The notes: a model not told the origin generated them from the letters alone. A stretch of DNA of 5,701 bases from Gammaproteobacteria bacterium (GCA_028817255.1 JAPPQA010000127.1:1-5701), one strand, 5' to 3'. Shown: positions 1 to 5,414, numbered from the stretch's first letter. Numbers and translations are program-made.

Positions 1-80
1 AATAGGACATTTCTACTTTGGTTTTACAGTGCATGTACAGGATCGAGGCCGGCATACGTGCGGGCGAGGCATCGGGCCGT
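1..80. other. Left-edge non-coding stretch, nothing recognised
   Basis: I see no convincing gene, promoter or RNA here. It lies beyond the hsp20 terminator and may be an intergenic region toward a gene outside the window. Confidence 0.4.
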
Positions 81-112
81 AAAAAAAAGGCGATGCCGGG
101 GCATCGCCTTTT
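81..112 (-). terminator. Rho-independent terminator of hsp20
   Basis: Read on the minus strand, GGCGATGC and GCATCGCC form a perfect GC-rich stem closed by a four-base CCCG loop. AAAA/TTTT flanks extend it to about 12 pairs, and an eight-base T run follows (the A run at 81-88 on the plus strand). It begins about 40 bases after the hsp20 stop, in the right orientation to end that transcript. Confidence 0.9.
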
Positions 113-150
113 GCCGCGCGGGCGGCGACCTTGCCGTCGCCAGTTGGCGT

Positions 151-609
151 TCACTTCTCCTGTACGCCAATCCGGCGGGGCTGCGCCGTCGGCTGCTTGC
201 GCAGGACGATCTCCAGGACGCCGTCGCGGCTCTGGGCCTCGATGGAATCCGGATCGGAGGTCGCCGGGATGCGGAAGCGCCGATAGAACGAGCCCTGGGC
301 GCGTTCCAGGCGCAGGCACCCGCGCTCCTCCTGCGCCTGCTCCTCGCGGCGTGCGCCCTTGAGGGTCAGTTCGTTCCCCTCCACCGTGATCTCGATGTCC
401 TTGGGGGCGACACCGGGGACGTCGGCCCGGATCACGTAGCGGTCGGATTCCTCCCGCACATCGATCGCCGGCGCCCAGCCGTTGACGACATTGCCGTCCG
501 CTTCGGCATTCTCCGCGGCGCCCGCCTCCGGCCAGCCGAGCCGGTTCAACTCGTTGCGAAAGCTCCGCAGAATGCTCCACGGTTCGTAGTAGTAAGTGCT
601 CAGATTCAT
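151..609 (-). CDS. hsp20: Hsp20 / alpha-crystallin family small heat-shock protein
   Basis: This 152-residue protein is a cytoplasmic ATP-independent holdase chaperone of the small heat-shock family, which binds unfolding proteins and passes them to DnaK/ClpB. After a variable N-terminal arm, the alpha-crystallin domain runs from about residue 45 to 137. Visible family marks are WAPAIDV (45-51), ADVPGV (62-67), the ERAQGSFYRRFRIP block (102-115) and GVLEIVL (130-136). The C-terminal tail has RRIGVQ (145-150), an I-x-V version of the IXI motif that docks neighbouring subunits in oligomers. The ATG at 609 is supported by a strong Shine-Dalgarno AGGAGGT (621-615 on the minus strand) five bases upstream. 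The gene has its own heat-shock-type promoter and terminator, so it is probably monocistronic and induced by stress. Length and motifs are normal, and which paralogue it is cannot be said. Confidence 0.95.
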   Translation of the reverse strand: MNLSTYYYEPWSILRSFRNELNRLGWPEAGAAENAEADGNVVNGWAPAIDVREESDRYVIRADVPGVAPKDIEITVEGNELTLKGARREEQAQEERGCLRLERAQGSFYRRFRIPATSDPDSIEAQSRDGVLEIVLRKQPTAQPRRIGVQEK

Positions 610-650
610 TTCCTACCTCCTGCCGGCCTTTGCCGACGTTTCTGCCTTTA

Positions 651-681
651 TAGATGCGGACGAGGTTGCGGATTTCAAGGG
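651..681 (-). promoter_or_regulatory. Sigma-32 (RpoH) type heat-shock promoter of hsp20
   Basis: On the minus strand CCCTTGAAA (681-673) is followed by 13 bases and then CCGCATCTA (659-651). This fits the established sigma-32 consensus, CTTGAA then CCCCATNT, with one mismatch in the -10 element and normal spacing. Transcription would start near 644, leaving a leader of about 35 bases that contains the hsp20 ribosome binding site. Confidence 0.8.
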
Positions 682-761
682 CGCTGCCGGGGCCGGGCCG
701 CCCCCTTGGGTGTACAGTTGGGCAGGGTGACCGGACGGCGCGGGATGGCGGGGAGAAAACG

Positions 762-1478
762 TTACAGCCAGTAGGCGGAGGCGGTCATAATCTTTGCGCA
801 GAGGCGCATCAGGCGCCTGCCGGCGGCATTCGGCGCGACTCCGCCGGCCTCCCGGGCGCTCGCGCCATGGGCCGCCTCTTCTTCGATCATCTGCTGCAGG
901 ATGACCCGGCTGGGCGCGTCGGGTGCGGGTAGCCGGCGCAGGTGGCGGCGCAGGTGGTCCAGGACCTGGCGCTCGGTCTCGGCCATGAAGCCCAGACTGC
1001 GCCGGTCGCCTCCCGCGGCGCCGACCAGCAGGCCGATGGCGAAAGAGCCGAAGTGCCAGCAGGGGCCCAGACGGCTGGGCGACGCGCCCAGGCCGTACAG
1101 CCTCTCCCGGCACCAGGCCAGGTGGTCCCGTTCCTCAGCCGCCGCCTCCCGGAACAGCTGCCGCGCCCGCCGCCCGCGGGCCGCCGCCGCCTGTCCTCGG
1201 TACAAACCCTGGGCGCAGACCTCGCCGGCGTGGTTGACTCGCATCAGCCCCTGGGAGACGCGGCGCTGCTCCGGGTCCAGCGCGGGCGCGGGAGGGTCGG
1301 CAGGGGCGGCGGCCGGGCAAGGGCGGCGGCCGTCGGCAATGCCGTACCAGCGCCTGAGCGACCGGTCCAGACGCGCGACCAAGCGATCCGGCCACGCCTC
1401 CGGGGCGCGGCCCGCGCCCGGCCCCCCGCTACGGGCGGGAATACCGTTGTTGACAGTGTCTGCCGTACTTTCTATCAT
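762..1478 (-). CDS. coq7: Coq7-type demethoxyubiquinone hydroxylase
   Basis: The product (238 residues from this start) is a di-iron monooxygenase that hydroxylates 2-polyprenyl-3-methyl-6-methoxy-1,4-benzoquinol, a late step of ubiquinone synthesis at the inner membrane face. Ferritin-like metal-binding motifs appear in order: LMRVNHAGEVCAQGLY, AAAEERDHLAWC, FMAETERQV and QMIEEEAAHG, giving the paired Glu and ExxH ligands. A hydrophobic stretch, FGSFAIGLLVGAAGG, lies between the second and third motifs. The C-terminal MTASAYWL resembles the family ending MTKSTYRI. The ATG at 1478 is preferred. An in-frame TTG at 1547 would add 23 residues absent from Pseudomonas Coq7 as I recall it. No strong Shine-Dalgarno is seen at either start. 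The first 40 or so residues are low-complexity and longer than usual, so the exact start is the weak point. It diverges from rplM, and hsp20 follows 152 bases downstream on the same strand with its own promoter. Confidence 0.92.
   Translation of the reverse strand: MIESTADTVNNGIPARSGGPGAGRAPEAWPDRLVARLDRSLRRWYGIADGRRPCPAAAPADPPAPALDPEQRRVSQGLMRVNHAGEVCAQGLYRGQAAAARGRRARQLFREAAAEERDHLAWCRERLYGLGASPSRLGPCWHFGSFAIGLLVGAAGGDRRSLGFMAETERQVLDHLRRHLRRLPAPDAPSRVILQQMIEEEAAHGASAREAGGVAPNAAGRRLMRLCAKIMTASAYWL
1450..1478 (+). promoter_or_regulatory. Sigma-70 promoter of rplM-rpsI
   Basis: A perfect -35 TTGACA (1450-1455) is followed by a 17-base spacer and -10 TATCAT (1473-1478, five of six consensus bases). 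Transcription would start near 1485, giving an untranslated leader of about 80 bases before rplM. The -10 box coincides with the antisense of the proposed coq7 ATG, so this strong promoter fires out of the 5' end of coq7. The leader is where autoregulation of the operon would act, but I cannot identify a specific binding structure. Confidence 0.8.
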
Positions 1479-1564
1479 CTCGCTTTGCCATGCCGTGCCC
1501 GGCGCAATCTCTGGCCGTCGCCGGGGCCGTTGCGGTTCCTGGCGCAACCGAATATAAAGACCTG

Positions 1565-2008
1565 ATGCAAACTCTTACGAAGACCTACAGCGCCAAACCG
1601 GGAGAAATCCCCCGGCAATGGTACCTGGTGGATGCGGCGGATAAAATCCTGGGGCGCCTGGCCAGCGAAATCGCCAAACGGCTGCAGGGCAAGCACAAGC
1701 CGGGCTATACGCCGCACGTGGATTCCGGCGACTACATCGTGATCGTCAATGCGGAGCGGGTGCAGGTGAGCGGCAACAAGCGCAAAAACAAGATCTACTA
1801 CCGGCACTCCGGTTATCCGGGCGGCCTGAAGTCCGACAGTTTCGAGAGGCTGATCGAGAAGCAGCCAGATCGGGTGCTCAAGCTGGCCGTAAAGCGCATG
1901 TTGCCGAAAGGGCCGTTGGGGCGCGCCATGTTTCGGAAGCTGAAGGTGTATGTGGGGACCGCGCACCGCCACGCGGCCCAGCAGCCGACCCCGCTGGAGC
2001 TCGGATGA
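1565..2008 (+). CDS. rplM: 50S ribosomal protein L13
   Basis: This 147-residue protein is ribosomal protein L13, an early-assembling 23S rRNA-binding component of the large subunit. It follows E. coli L13 over nearly its whole length. Shared blocks include WYLVDAADKILGRLAS near the N-terminus, GKHKPGYTPHVDSGDYIVIVNA, SGNKRKNKIYYRHSGYPGG, and MLPKGPLGRAMFRKLKVY with HAAQQP near the end. The ATG at 1565 places TYSAKP where E. coli has TFTAKP. An in-frame ATG at 1490 would lie only about five bases after the predicted transcription start and add 25 unrelated residues, so it is rejected. The Shine-Dalgarno is weak (AAAGA). The TGA stop overlaps the rpsI ATG, so the two genes are translationally coupled in the usual rplM-rpsI operon. 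Confidence 0.98.
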   Translation: MQTLTKTYSAKPGEIPRQWYLVDAADKILGRLASEIAKRLQGKHKPGYTPHVDSGDYIVIVNAERVQVSGNKRKNKIYYRHSGYPGGLKSDSFERLIEKQPDRVLKLAVKRMLPKGPLGRAMFRKLKVYVGTAHRHAAQQPTPLELG

Positions 2009-2400
2009 GTACGCCTGCCTTTTACTACGGCACCGGGCGGCGCAAGACTTCCACGGCGCGCGTGTTCCTGCGCCCCGGCCGCGGCAACTGCACGATCAAC
2101 AAGAGGCCCCTGGAAGAATATTTTGGGCAGGAGATCAGCCGCATGGTCGTGCGCCAGCCCCTGGAATGCGTCGGCGTACGCGCGCAGATAGACGTGTATG
2201 CGACGGTTCGGGGCGGAGGGGTGTCCGGCCAGGCCGGTGCGATTCGCCACGGGCTGACGCGCGCGCTGGCCCGGTACAAAGAGGAGTTCTACGCGCCGCT
2301 GCGGAAGGCGGGCTTCGTGACGCGGGACGCCCGCGCCGTGGAGCGCAAGAAGGTGGGCCTGCACAAGGCGCGCAAGGCGCCCCAGTACTCCAAGCGCTGA
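2005..2400 (+). CDS. rpsI: 30S ribosomal protein S9
   Basis: This 131-residue protein is ribosomal protein S9 of the small-subunit head (E. coli has 130). Recognisable blocks are YYGTGRRKTSTARVF at the N-terminus, LEEYFGQEISRMVVRQPLE, GGGVSGQAGAIRHG, and RKAGFVTRDARAVERKKVG. The basic tail ends in QYSKR, and in known ribosomes the terminal SKR reaches the P-site tRNA. The start overlaps the rplM stop as ATGA, so initiation is probably by coupled or reinitiating ribosomes. It is the last protein gene of the operon before the tRNA. Confidence 0.98.
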   Translation: MSTPAFYYGTGRRKTSTARVFLRPGRGNCTINKRPLEEYFGQEISRMVVRQPLECVGVRAQIDVYATVRGGGVSGQAGAIRHGLTRALARYKEEFYAPLRKAGFVTRDARAVERKKVGLHKARKAPQYSKR

Positions 2401-2406
2401 GTTGAC

Positions 2407-2429
2407 GCCGGCGGGTCGCCCCTGCCGGC
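2407..2429 (+). terminator. Hairpin after rpsI, possible weak terminator or processing site
   Basis: GCCGGCGGG and CCTGCCGGC form a nine-pair stem (one G:T) with loop TCGCC, starting six bases after the rpsI stop. No T run follows, so it is not a standard intrinsic terminator. It may stabilise the 3' end or be partial attenuation before the tRNA. No separate tRNA promoter is evident, so read-through into the tRNA is plausible. Confidence 0.4.
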
Positions 2430-2479
2430 AAACGCCCCCGGCGGCATGACGCGCCGACGGCCCTCCTCCGGGAACGCCT

Positions 2480-2553
2480 TGGGGGATCGTCTAACGGTAG
2501 GACAGCGGACTCTGACTCCGCCAGTGCAGGTTCGAATCCTGCTCCCCCAGCCA
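2480..2553 (+). tRNA. tRNA-Gln (anticodon CTG)
   Basis: A full 74-base cloverleaf is visible. The acceptor stem TGGGGGA pairs with TCCCCCA, the D arm is GTCT/GGAC, and the anticodon stem GCGGA/TCCGC encloses loop CTCTGAC with anticodon CTG at 2512-2514. A four-base variable loop follows, then the T stem GCAGG/CCTGC with loop TTCGAAT, discriminator G, and encoded CCA. The weak U1:A72 pair and G73 are identity features recognised by glutaminyl-tRNA synthetase. It reads CAG codons. Its 3' half is repeated in damaged form at 5294-5335, so it marks the integration site of the RM island. Confidence 0.97.
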
Positions 2554-2566
2554 CAAAGAAATGCCG
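2512..2566 (+). repeat. Left att-like direct repeat: tRNA-Gln anticodon loop to 3' flank
   Basis: This 55-base segment recurs at 5294-5348 with five substitutions (at 2528, 2531, 2532, 2549 and 2554 of this copy). It begins at the anticodon and runs through the T arm, CCA end and 12 or so flanking bases. Such anticodon-to-3'-end duplications are the classic trace of tyrosine-integrase insertion into tRNA genes. The integrase assignment is inference, because no integrase gene is in the window. Confidence 0.8.
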
Positions 2567-2629
2567 CCGAACTGGAGCGTCTTCGGCGCCAACAGAGTCT
2601 CCATCGGCGCAATGGCTTGGCGCCGGCAT
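2561..2629 (+). other. Post-tRNA stem-loop with enlarged loop
   Basis: ATGCCG (2561-2566) can pair with CGGCAT (2624-2629). Between them GGCGCCAA (2585-2592) and TTGGCGCC (2617-2624) form a perfect inner inverted repeat, with CCAT/ATGG nested inside. The remnant copy has a short clean hairpin at the equivalent place, so this looks like the same tRNA 3' structure with inserted sequence. There is no strong T run. The rest of 2554-2714 shows no gene. Confidence 0.35.
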
Positions 2630-2690
2630 CTTCCTGGGCCTTCGATACGCCATTGCATGGCGAGCAGGAAGGGCGCTTCTTCCTCCGACC

Positions 2691-2749
2691 CGGTGGGCTG
2701 ACAGGCGGTTTGTGTCAGGTGTCCTGCGAGAGCCTGATTGTCTGAAGCG
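2691..2749. repeat. Direct repeat block 2 (3' end of endonuclease gene), intact copy
   Basis: Fifty-nine bases covering the last codons of the endonuclease gene and 24 bases beyond its stop recur at 5415-5473. There are seven differences, all transitions. This ties the remnant to the same element. Confidence 0.85.
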
Positions 2750-3368
2750 TGTCTGTAACGTACTTGGCGGCAGTTTCTTGAATTTCGTCCGCGCCGACGG
2801 ATAATGGCTGCAAATATTTCGCCCATGAACGACCGGGATGAATGGTGTCCCATTGCGACCGCTGTTGATTACGCCGCCCTTTCCCGGGGTCATGGTTTCC
2901 AAATCCATCAATTTGTCTGTTCCATAAAGGCGAATACGCCTCTATCAGTAAAGACTCAGCCAGTGGAATCCAGATGTCATCTACAACGAGGAACCGGCAT
3001 TTGAAGTCCGCAAGTTTGAGGTTCTCCGTTTGCTCAATCGAGTTCGCATGCTCCCTTAAGCGCTTGAAGAGAGCTTGTTTAGGGTCTGCTCCTAACCCGT
3101 AACCTCCTTTTCTCGCGCCGGCGGGAACGGCTTTCCCGACGTAAATCGGCCATGCGTATTTGTCGCCTGTGTTCCGTGCGGTTATTTTTGCATACAGCTT
3201 GAAGTCTCCAGTGTAGTAGATCGCGTAAATTCCAGCGCCAACGAAAGATTTCTCAGGTGGCAGATTCCTGATTTTTGTCTCCAACAAGGCATCCGCAACA
3301 CTTTCCCCAAGATTTTTCTTATTCAGTGGATTAAAGGGCGTTGGTTGCTGTGGATGTTCGCGAGACAT
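2715..3368 (-). CDS. GIY-YIG type II restriction endonuclease, Eco29kI-like
   Basis: The 217-residue protein is predicted to cut DNA as the nuclease of this RM system. The GIY-YIG fold is visible as GIYAIYY (46-52) and PIYVGKA (74-80), giving Tyr48 and Tyr76. Further on are R103 and H107 in FKRLREH, E138 in LAESLLIEAY, and N150 in PLWN. The R-to-H spacing of four and E-to-N spacing of twelve match the catalytic set known for R.Eco29kI (about 214 residues, target CCGCGG), so that family is favoured over UvrC or homing nucleases. The target is inferred from the family only. It lies 11 bases after the methyltransferase stop with no clear Shine-Dalgarno, which suggests coupled and low expression. 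The gene is intact here, while a collapsed copy lies at 5439-5529. Its 3' end faces the tRNA-Gln gene convergently. Confidence 0.85.
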   Translation of the reverse strand: MSREHPQQPTPFNPLNKKNLGESVADALLETKIRNLPPEKSFVGAGIYAIYYTGDFKLYAKITARNTGDKYAWPIYVGKAVPAGARKGGYGLGADPKQALFKRLREHANSIEQTENLKLADFKCRFLVVDDIWIPLAESLLIEAYSPLWNRQIDGFGNHDPGKGRRNQQRSQWDTIHPGRSWAKYLQPLSVGADEIQETAAKYVTDTLQTIRLSQDT

Positions 3369-3382
3369 ATTGTTCGTGTTTA
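3318..3382. repeat. Direct repeat block 3 (5' end of endonuclease gene), intact copy
   Basis: About 65 bases spanning the first 17 codons of the endonuclease gene and the short gap up to the methyltransferase stop recur at 5479-5545. There are roughly eight differences, including a one-base insertion. Similarity stops at the methyltransferase stop codon. Confidence 0.85.
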
Positions 3383-4552
3383 AGCTATTTGCTTTGCTAC
3401 GCTTCGGCCAACCGCAACAGCCAAATCGACGGGAACCGCGTTTCCAATTTGGCGCATCGCCTCAGTCCATGACCCGCTAAACAAATAATCATCAGGGAAT
3501 GTCTGTACGCGGGCGCTTTCTCGGACAGTGTAATATCTATACGTTCCATCAGGGAGCGCGATCATATTCTCACCACCAGGAACCCCATGATCTCCCGCTT
3601 TTAAGGCTTTTGAAGGCGCGTCGAGCGAACTGCCGGTATGCCCCGGATACGGGCGTGCGCCATCCCGGAATTCATGATTGGCTACCGTTTCCTTTTTGTC
3701 GCGCGGGTCGGGGAGGCCGCGAAGCGCGTCTCGAACGGTTCTAGCACGCCGCTCGGCTGGAGGTATGAGGCCGTGGTCCACCTTTAAGCGCCGAATACGG
3801 GAGCGTAAACTCTCGGGCATGTTAGGGCGTGACCGCTTGGTCACTCTGTGCTCCTCCCAGTACTCGCCTGTAATCCACTGATCCCAAAGAAGCCGATCAA
3901 ATGAATGTGTTGGTTTAGGGAACGACCACTCTCGATCCAGATCGGAGCGAAATCCTACGATGAAAACCCGGTGGCGGCGCTGTGGTACCCCATAGTTTAC
4001 AGAGTCAAGTAAGCGATAAATAACCCGGTAGGATAAATCGCTTGCTCTACCGCTAATATGATGCCTCTCAAGATGGCCCAGGTGAGACTGCCAACTCCTG
4101 TCGGTTTTTCGTAGTAATTGAGGGTATGTAAGTTGGAGAATGATATAATTGAAATAATTCGACAAGCTTTCGCGAAGCAGCCCCTTCACGTTCTCGAAAA
4201 CAAAGCACTTGGGGCGCAATTCCCGGACAGCCCGAATAGCCTCAGGAAACATATCCCGCCTATCTTGATGAGCTTTATGTTTTCCGCCGAGAGAAAACGG
4301 TTGACATGGAGGGCCGCCCGCAACCATGTCCACGTGCTCTGATAAGTCCGAGTATTCGATCTCTTGAACGTCATCAGGGAAGAGACGCCATCCCTTTGCC
4401 ATTGGGTGCCCTAGCGATTGATTAAGGTGAATGGTGGAGCATGCATGTTCGTTGCTCTCGATCAATGCCTTATGATGCCACCCGGTTTGCGCTAACCCGA
4501 GTGCGAGCCCACCGGCCCCGGTAAATAATTCGACTGAAGAAAACTGTTTCAT
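3380..4552 (-). CDS. DNA (cytosine-5-)-methyltransferase of the RM system
   Basis: This 390-residue enzyme transfers a methyl group from S-adenosylmethionine to C5 of cytosine and so protects the host's own sites. The C5-methyltransferase motifs appear in normal order: motif I FTGAGG (10-15, cofactor binding), motif IV GGPPCQPFS (79-87, with nucleophile Cys83), motif VI FENVKG (119-124), motif VIII QRRHRVFIVG (191-200), motif IX RESARVQTFPD (344-354) and motif X QIGNAVP (368-374). The region between VIII and IX is the variable target-recognition part, so specificity cannot be read directly. Partnership with the Eco29kI-like nuclease suggests CCGCGG. It starts at an ATG overlapping the vsr stop (TAATG), preceded by AGAGAAAG as a modest ribosome binding site. 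It precedes the nuclease gene in the same operon, so modification can build up first. It looks complete. Confidence 0.95.
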   Translation of the reverse strand: MKQFSSVELFTGAGGLALGLAQTGWHHKALIESNEHACSTIHLNQSLGHPMAKGWRLFPDDVQEIEYSDLSEHVDMVAGGPPCQPFSLGGKHKAHQDRRDMFPEAIRAVRELRPKCFVFENVKGLLRESLSNYFNYIILQLTYPQLLRKTDRSWQSHLGHLERHHISGRASDLSYRVIYRLLDSVNYGVPQRRHRVFIVGFRSDLDREWSFPKPTHSFDRLLWDQWITGEYWEEHRVTKRSRPNMPESLRSRIRRLKVDHGLIPPAERRARTVRDALRGLPDPRDKKETVANHEFRDGARPYPGHTGSSLDAPSKALKAGDHGVPGGENMIALPDGTYRYYTVRESARVQTFPDDYLFSGSWTEAMRQIGNAVPVDLAVAVGRSVAKQIA

Positions 4553-4968
4553 TATTCTTTCTCTAAAAACTCTTTAATATCTTTTTTAAGTGTTGCAATA
4601 TCGTCAATTTGACACTCCCAGATAATCATTGCTTTCCATCCGAGTTTTTCAATCTCGTGTTTGACTTTGGCATCCCGTTCCTTATTTTTGGCGAGCTTTG
4701 GCTCCCAGAAGTGTTTCCGGGTTCTGGGCATGCGGTAGTGCCGACAGCCGTGCTGGTGCCAGAAACAACCATGGACAAAAATCACTTTCTTTCGTGGCCG
4801 GAAAACAAGGTCTGGTTTTCCGGGGATCCCTGAGACATGAAGACGATACCGGTAACCCATTCCGTAAACGAGCCACCTCACCGTGATCTCAGGTTTTGTG
4901 TCGGAGTCGCGAACGCGCGACATTCGCTCGCTTCGCTCCGACGGAGTCAGCGGATCGTAGCGAGGCAT
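4552..4968 (-). CDS. vsr: Very short patch repair (Vsr) DNA mismatch endonuclease
   Basis: Vsr nicks 5' of the T in T:G mismatches that arise when 5-methylcytosine deaminates, and so offsets the mutagenic cost of the adjacent methyltransferase. From this start the protein has 138 residues. MSRVRDSDTKPE (16-27) is the usual N-terminal block, GKPDLVF carries the catalytic Asp53, and VHGCFWHQHGC (65-75) carries His66 and His71. C68, H73, C75 and C119 (in WEC) match the zinc ligands. E. coli Thr63 is Val65 here. The ATG at 4968 fits the family N-terminus; a TTG at 5109 would add 47 residues that do not look conserved. The Shine-Dalgarno (AAGAAAAGG) lies very close to the ATG, so the start is slightly uncertain. 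It is the first gene of the operon and overlaps the methyltransferase by one base. Confidence 0.93.
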   Translation of the reverse strand: MPRYDPLTPSERSERMSRVRDSDTKPEITVRWLVYGMGYRYRLHVSGIPGKPDLVFRPRKKVIFVHGCFWHQHGCRHYRMPRTRKHFWEPKLAKNKERDAKVKHEIEKLGWKAMIIWECQIDDIATLKKDIKEFLEKE

Positions 4969-5085
4969 CCTTTTCTTGATTTGACGAGCATAGAGGAACG
5001 TTGAGTATCGGCTCTCTAGCCAGTTTGCTCCTGGGGTTATTCGCGGGAATGTACGCTTCGGGAAAGTATTCTTGAATCCTTTTTT

Positions 5086-5110
5086 ATTGCGAATTGCGAA
5101 TTTCCGCAAT
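5086..5110. promoter_or_regulatory. Operator-like repeats upstream of the vsr-M-R operon
   Basis: Two abutting ATTGCGA repeats (5086-5099) are followed by CGCAAT (5105-5110), making an inverted repeat ATTGCG-N6-CGCAAT (5093-5110). They lie about 120-140 bases upstream of vsr. On the minus strand a weak TTGCGG-N17-TAAAAA promoter-like pair falls here. RM operons are often autoregulated by a controller protein or by the methyltransferase, but no controller gene is visible, so the role is inference. Confidence 0.35.
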
Positions 5111-5293
5111 GGAGACAGGATACCATAGGAGATACTGCCGCGCTACGTTATGCATGGGTCCCGAACTCCGTGATTGCACTGAGCGGAGGGTTTTTCCCGG
5201 CAGCGAGGGCGGCGATTCGTCCCGAAATGGAGCGCAACGGCCTGGTCGCAGCAAAGGGGCCGGCCCTATCGGTTGGGCAAGGGAGGAGTTCAG
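5111..5293. other. Intergenic stretch with no recognised gene
   Basis: This stretch lies between the operator-like repeats and the tRNA remnant and is more GC-rich than the RM genes. I see no supportable coding region or RNA. If it once held the 5' half of the second tRNA copy, only faint similarity remains just before 5294. Confidence 0.4.
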
Positions 5294-5348
5294 CTGACTC
5301 CGCCAGTGCGGGGGCGAATCCTGCTCCCCCGGCCAGAAAGAAATGCCG
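5294..5348 (+). repeat. Right att-like repeat: truncated tRNA-Gln 3' fragment
   Basis: The segment matches 2512-2566 at 50 of 55 positions. The tRNA-derived part is 5294-5335, from the anticodon to the CCA end. The anticodon-stem 5' strand, D arm and acceptor 5' strand are missing. The T loop has lost its TT (GGCGAAT instead of TTCGAAT) and the A72 position is G. It cannot fold into a tRNA and is a scar of insertion or duplication. Confidence 0.85.
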
Positions 5349-5364
5349 GGGCAAGCCCGGCATT
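5342..5364. terminator. Perfect hairpin after the tRNA remnant
   Basis: AATGCCGGG and CCCGGCATT form a perfect nine-pair stem with loop GCAAG, overlapping the end of the att-like repeat. It is followed on the minus strand by a T-rich stretch (TCTTTC) and on the plus strand by no T run. It probably represents the original tRNA-Gln 3' terminator structure and may also end minus-strand transcripts. Confidence 0.5.
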
Positions 5365-5414
5365 GTCGGAGATCCCGGGGCTTGTGCGGATTGCATCGTC
5401 ACTCGGCATCCGAG

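Noticed and set aside
58..774. Long plus-strand open frame over hsp20
   Set aside because: It lies antisense to a clear Hsp20 gene that has its own promoter, ribosome binding site and terminator; high GC keeps shadow frames open.
1490..1564. N-terminal extension of L13 from the ATG at 1490
   Set aside because: It has no counterpart in L13 proteins and lies almost at the predicted transcription start.
901..1565. Plus-strand open frames over coq7
   Set aside because: They are Arg/Pro/Ala-rich shadows antisense to a gene with all the Coq7 metal-binding motifs.
1551..1579. TATATT as a minus-strand -10 box for coq7
   Set aside because: No acceptable -35 element lies 16-18 bases upstream, so the coq7 promoter is left unassigned.
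1475..2364. Minus-strand open frames over rplM and rpsI
   Set aside because: They lie antisense to two highly conserved ribosomal protein genes and have no recognisable domains.
2289..2612. Minus-strand reading frames containing GSRIRTCTGGVR-like or GEQDSNLHWRSQS peptides
   Set aside because: These peptides are the well-known artefact of translating the antisense strand of a tRNA gene and do not indicate a protein. The longer frame 2135-2911 is the same artefact extended over rpsI.
2666..2684. AGGAAG/CTTCCT hairpin as terminator of the RM operon
   Set aside because: It has a short stem and no T run on either strand; it is too weak to call.
4969..5109. Longer Vsr from a TTG at 5109
   Set aside because: It would be 47 extra residues outside the family's usual length, with no ribosome binding site, and would run through the operator-like repeats.
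5148..5402. Minus-strand frame with FLAGGAGFAPALAES
   Set aside because: It is the same antisense-tRNA artefact, arising from the tRNA-Gln remnant. It does help confirm that the remnant is tRNA-derived.
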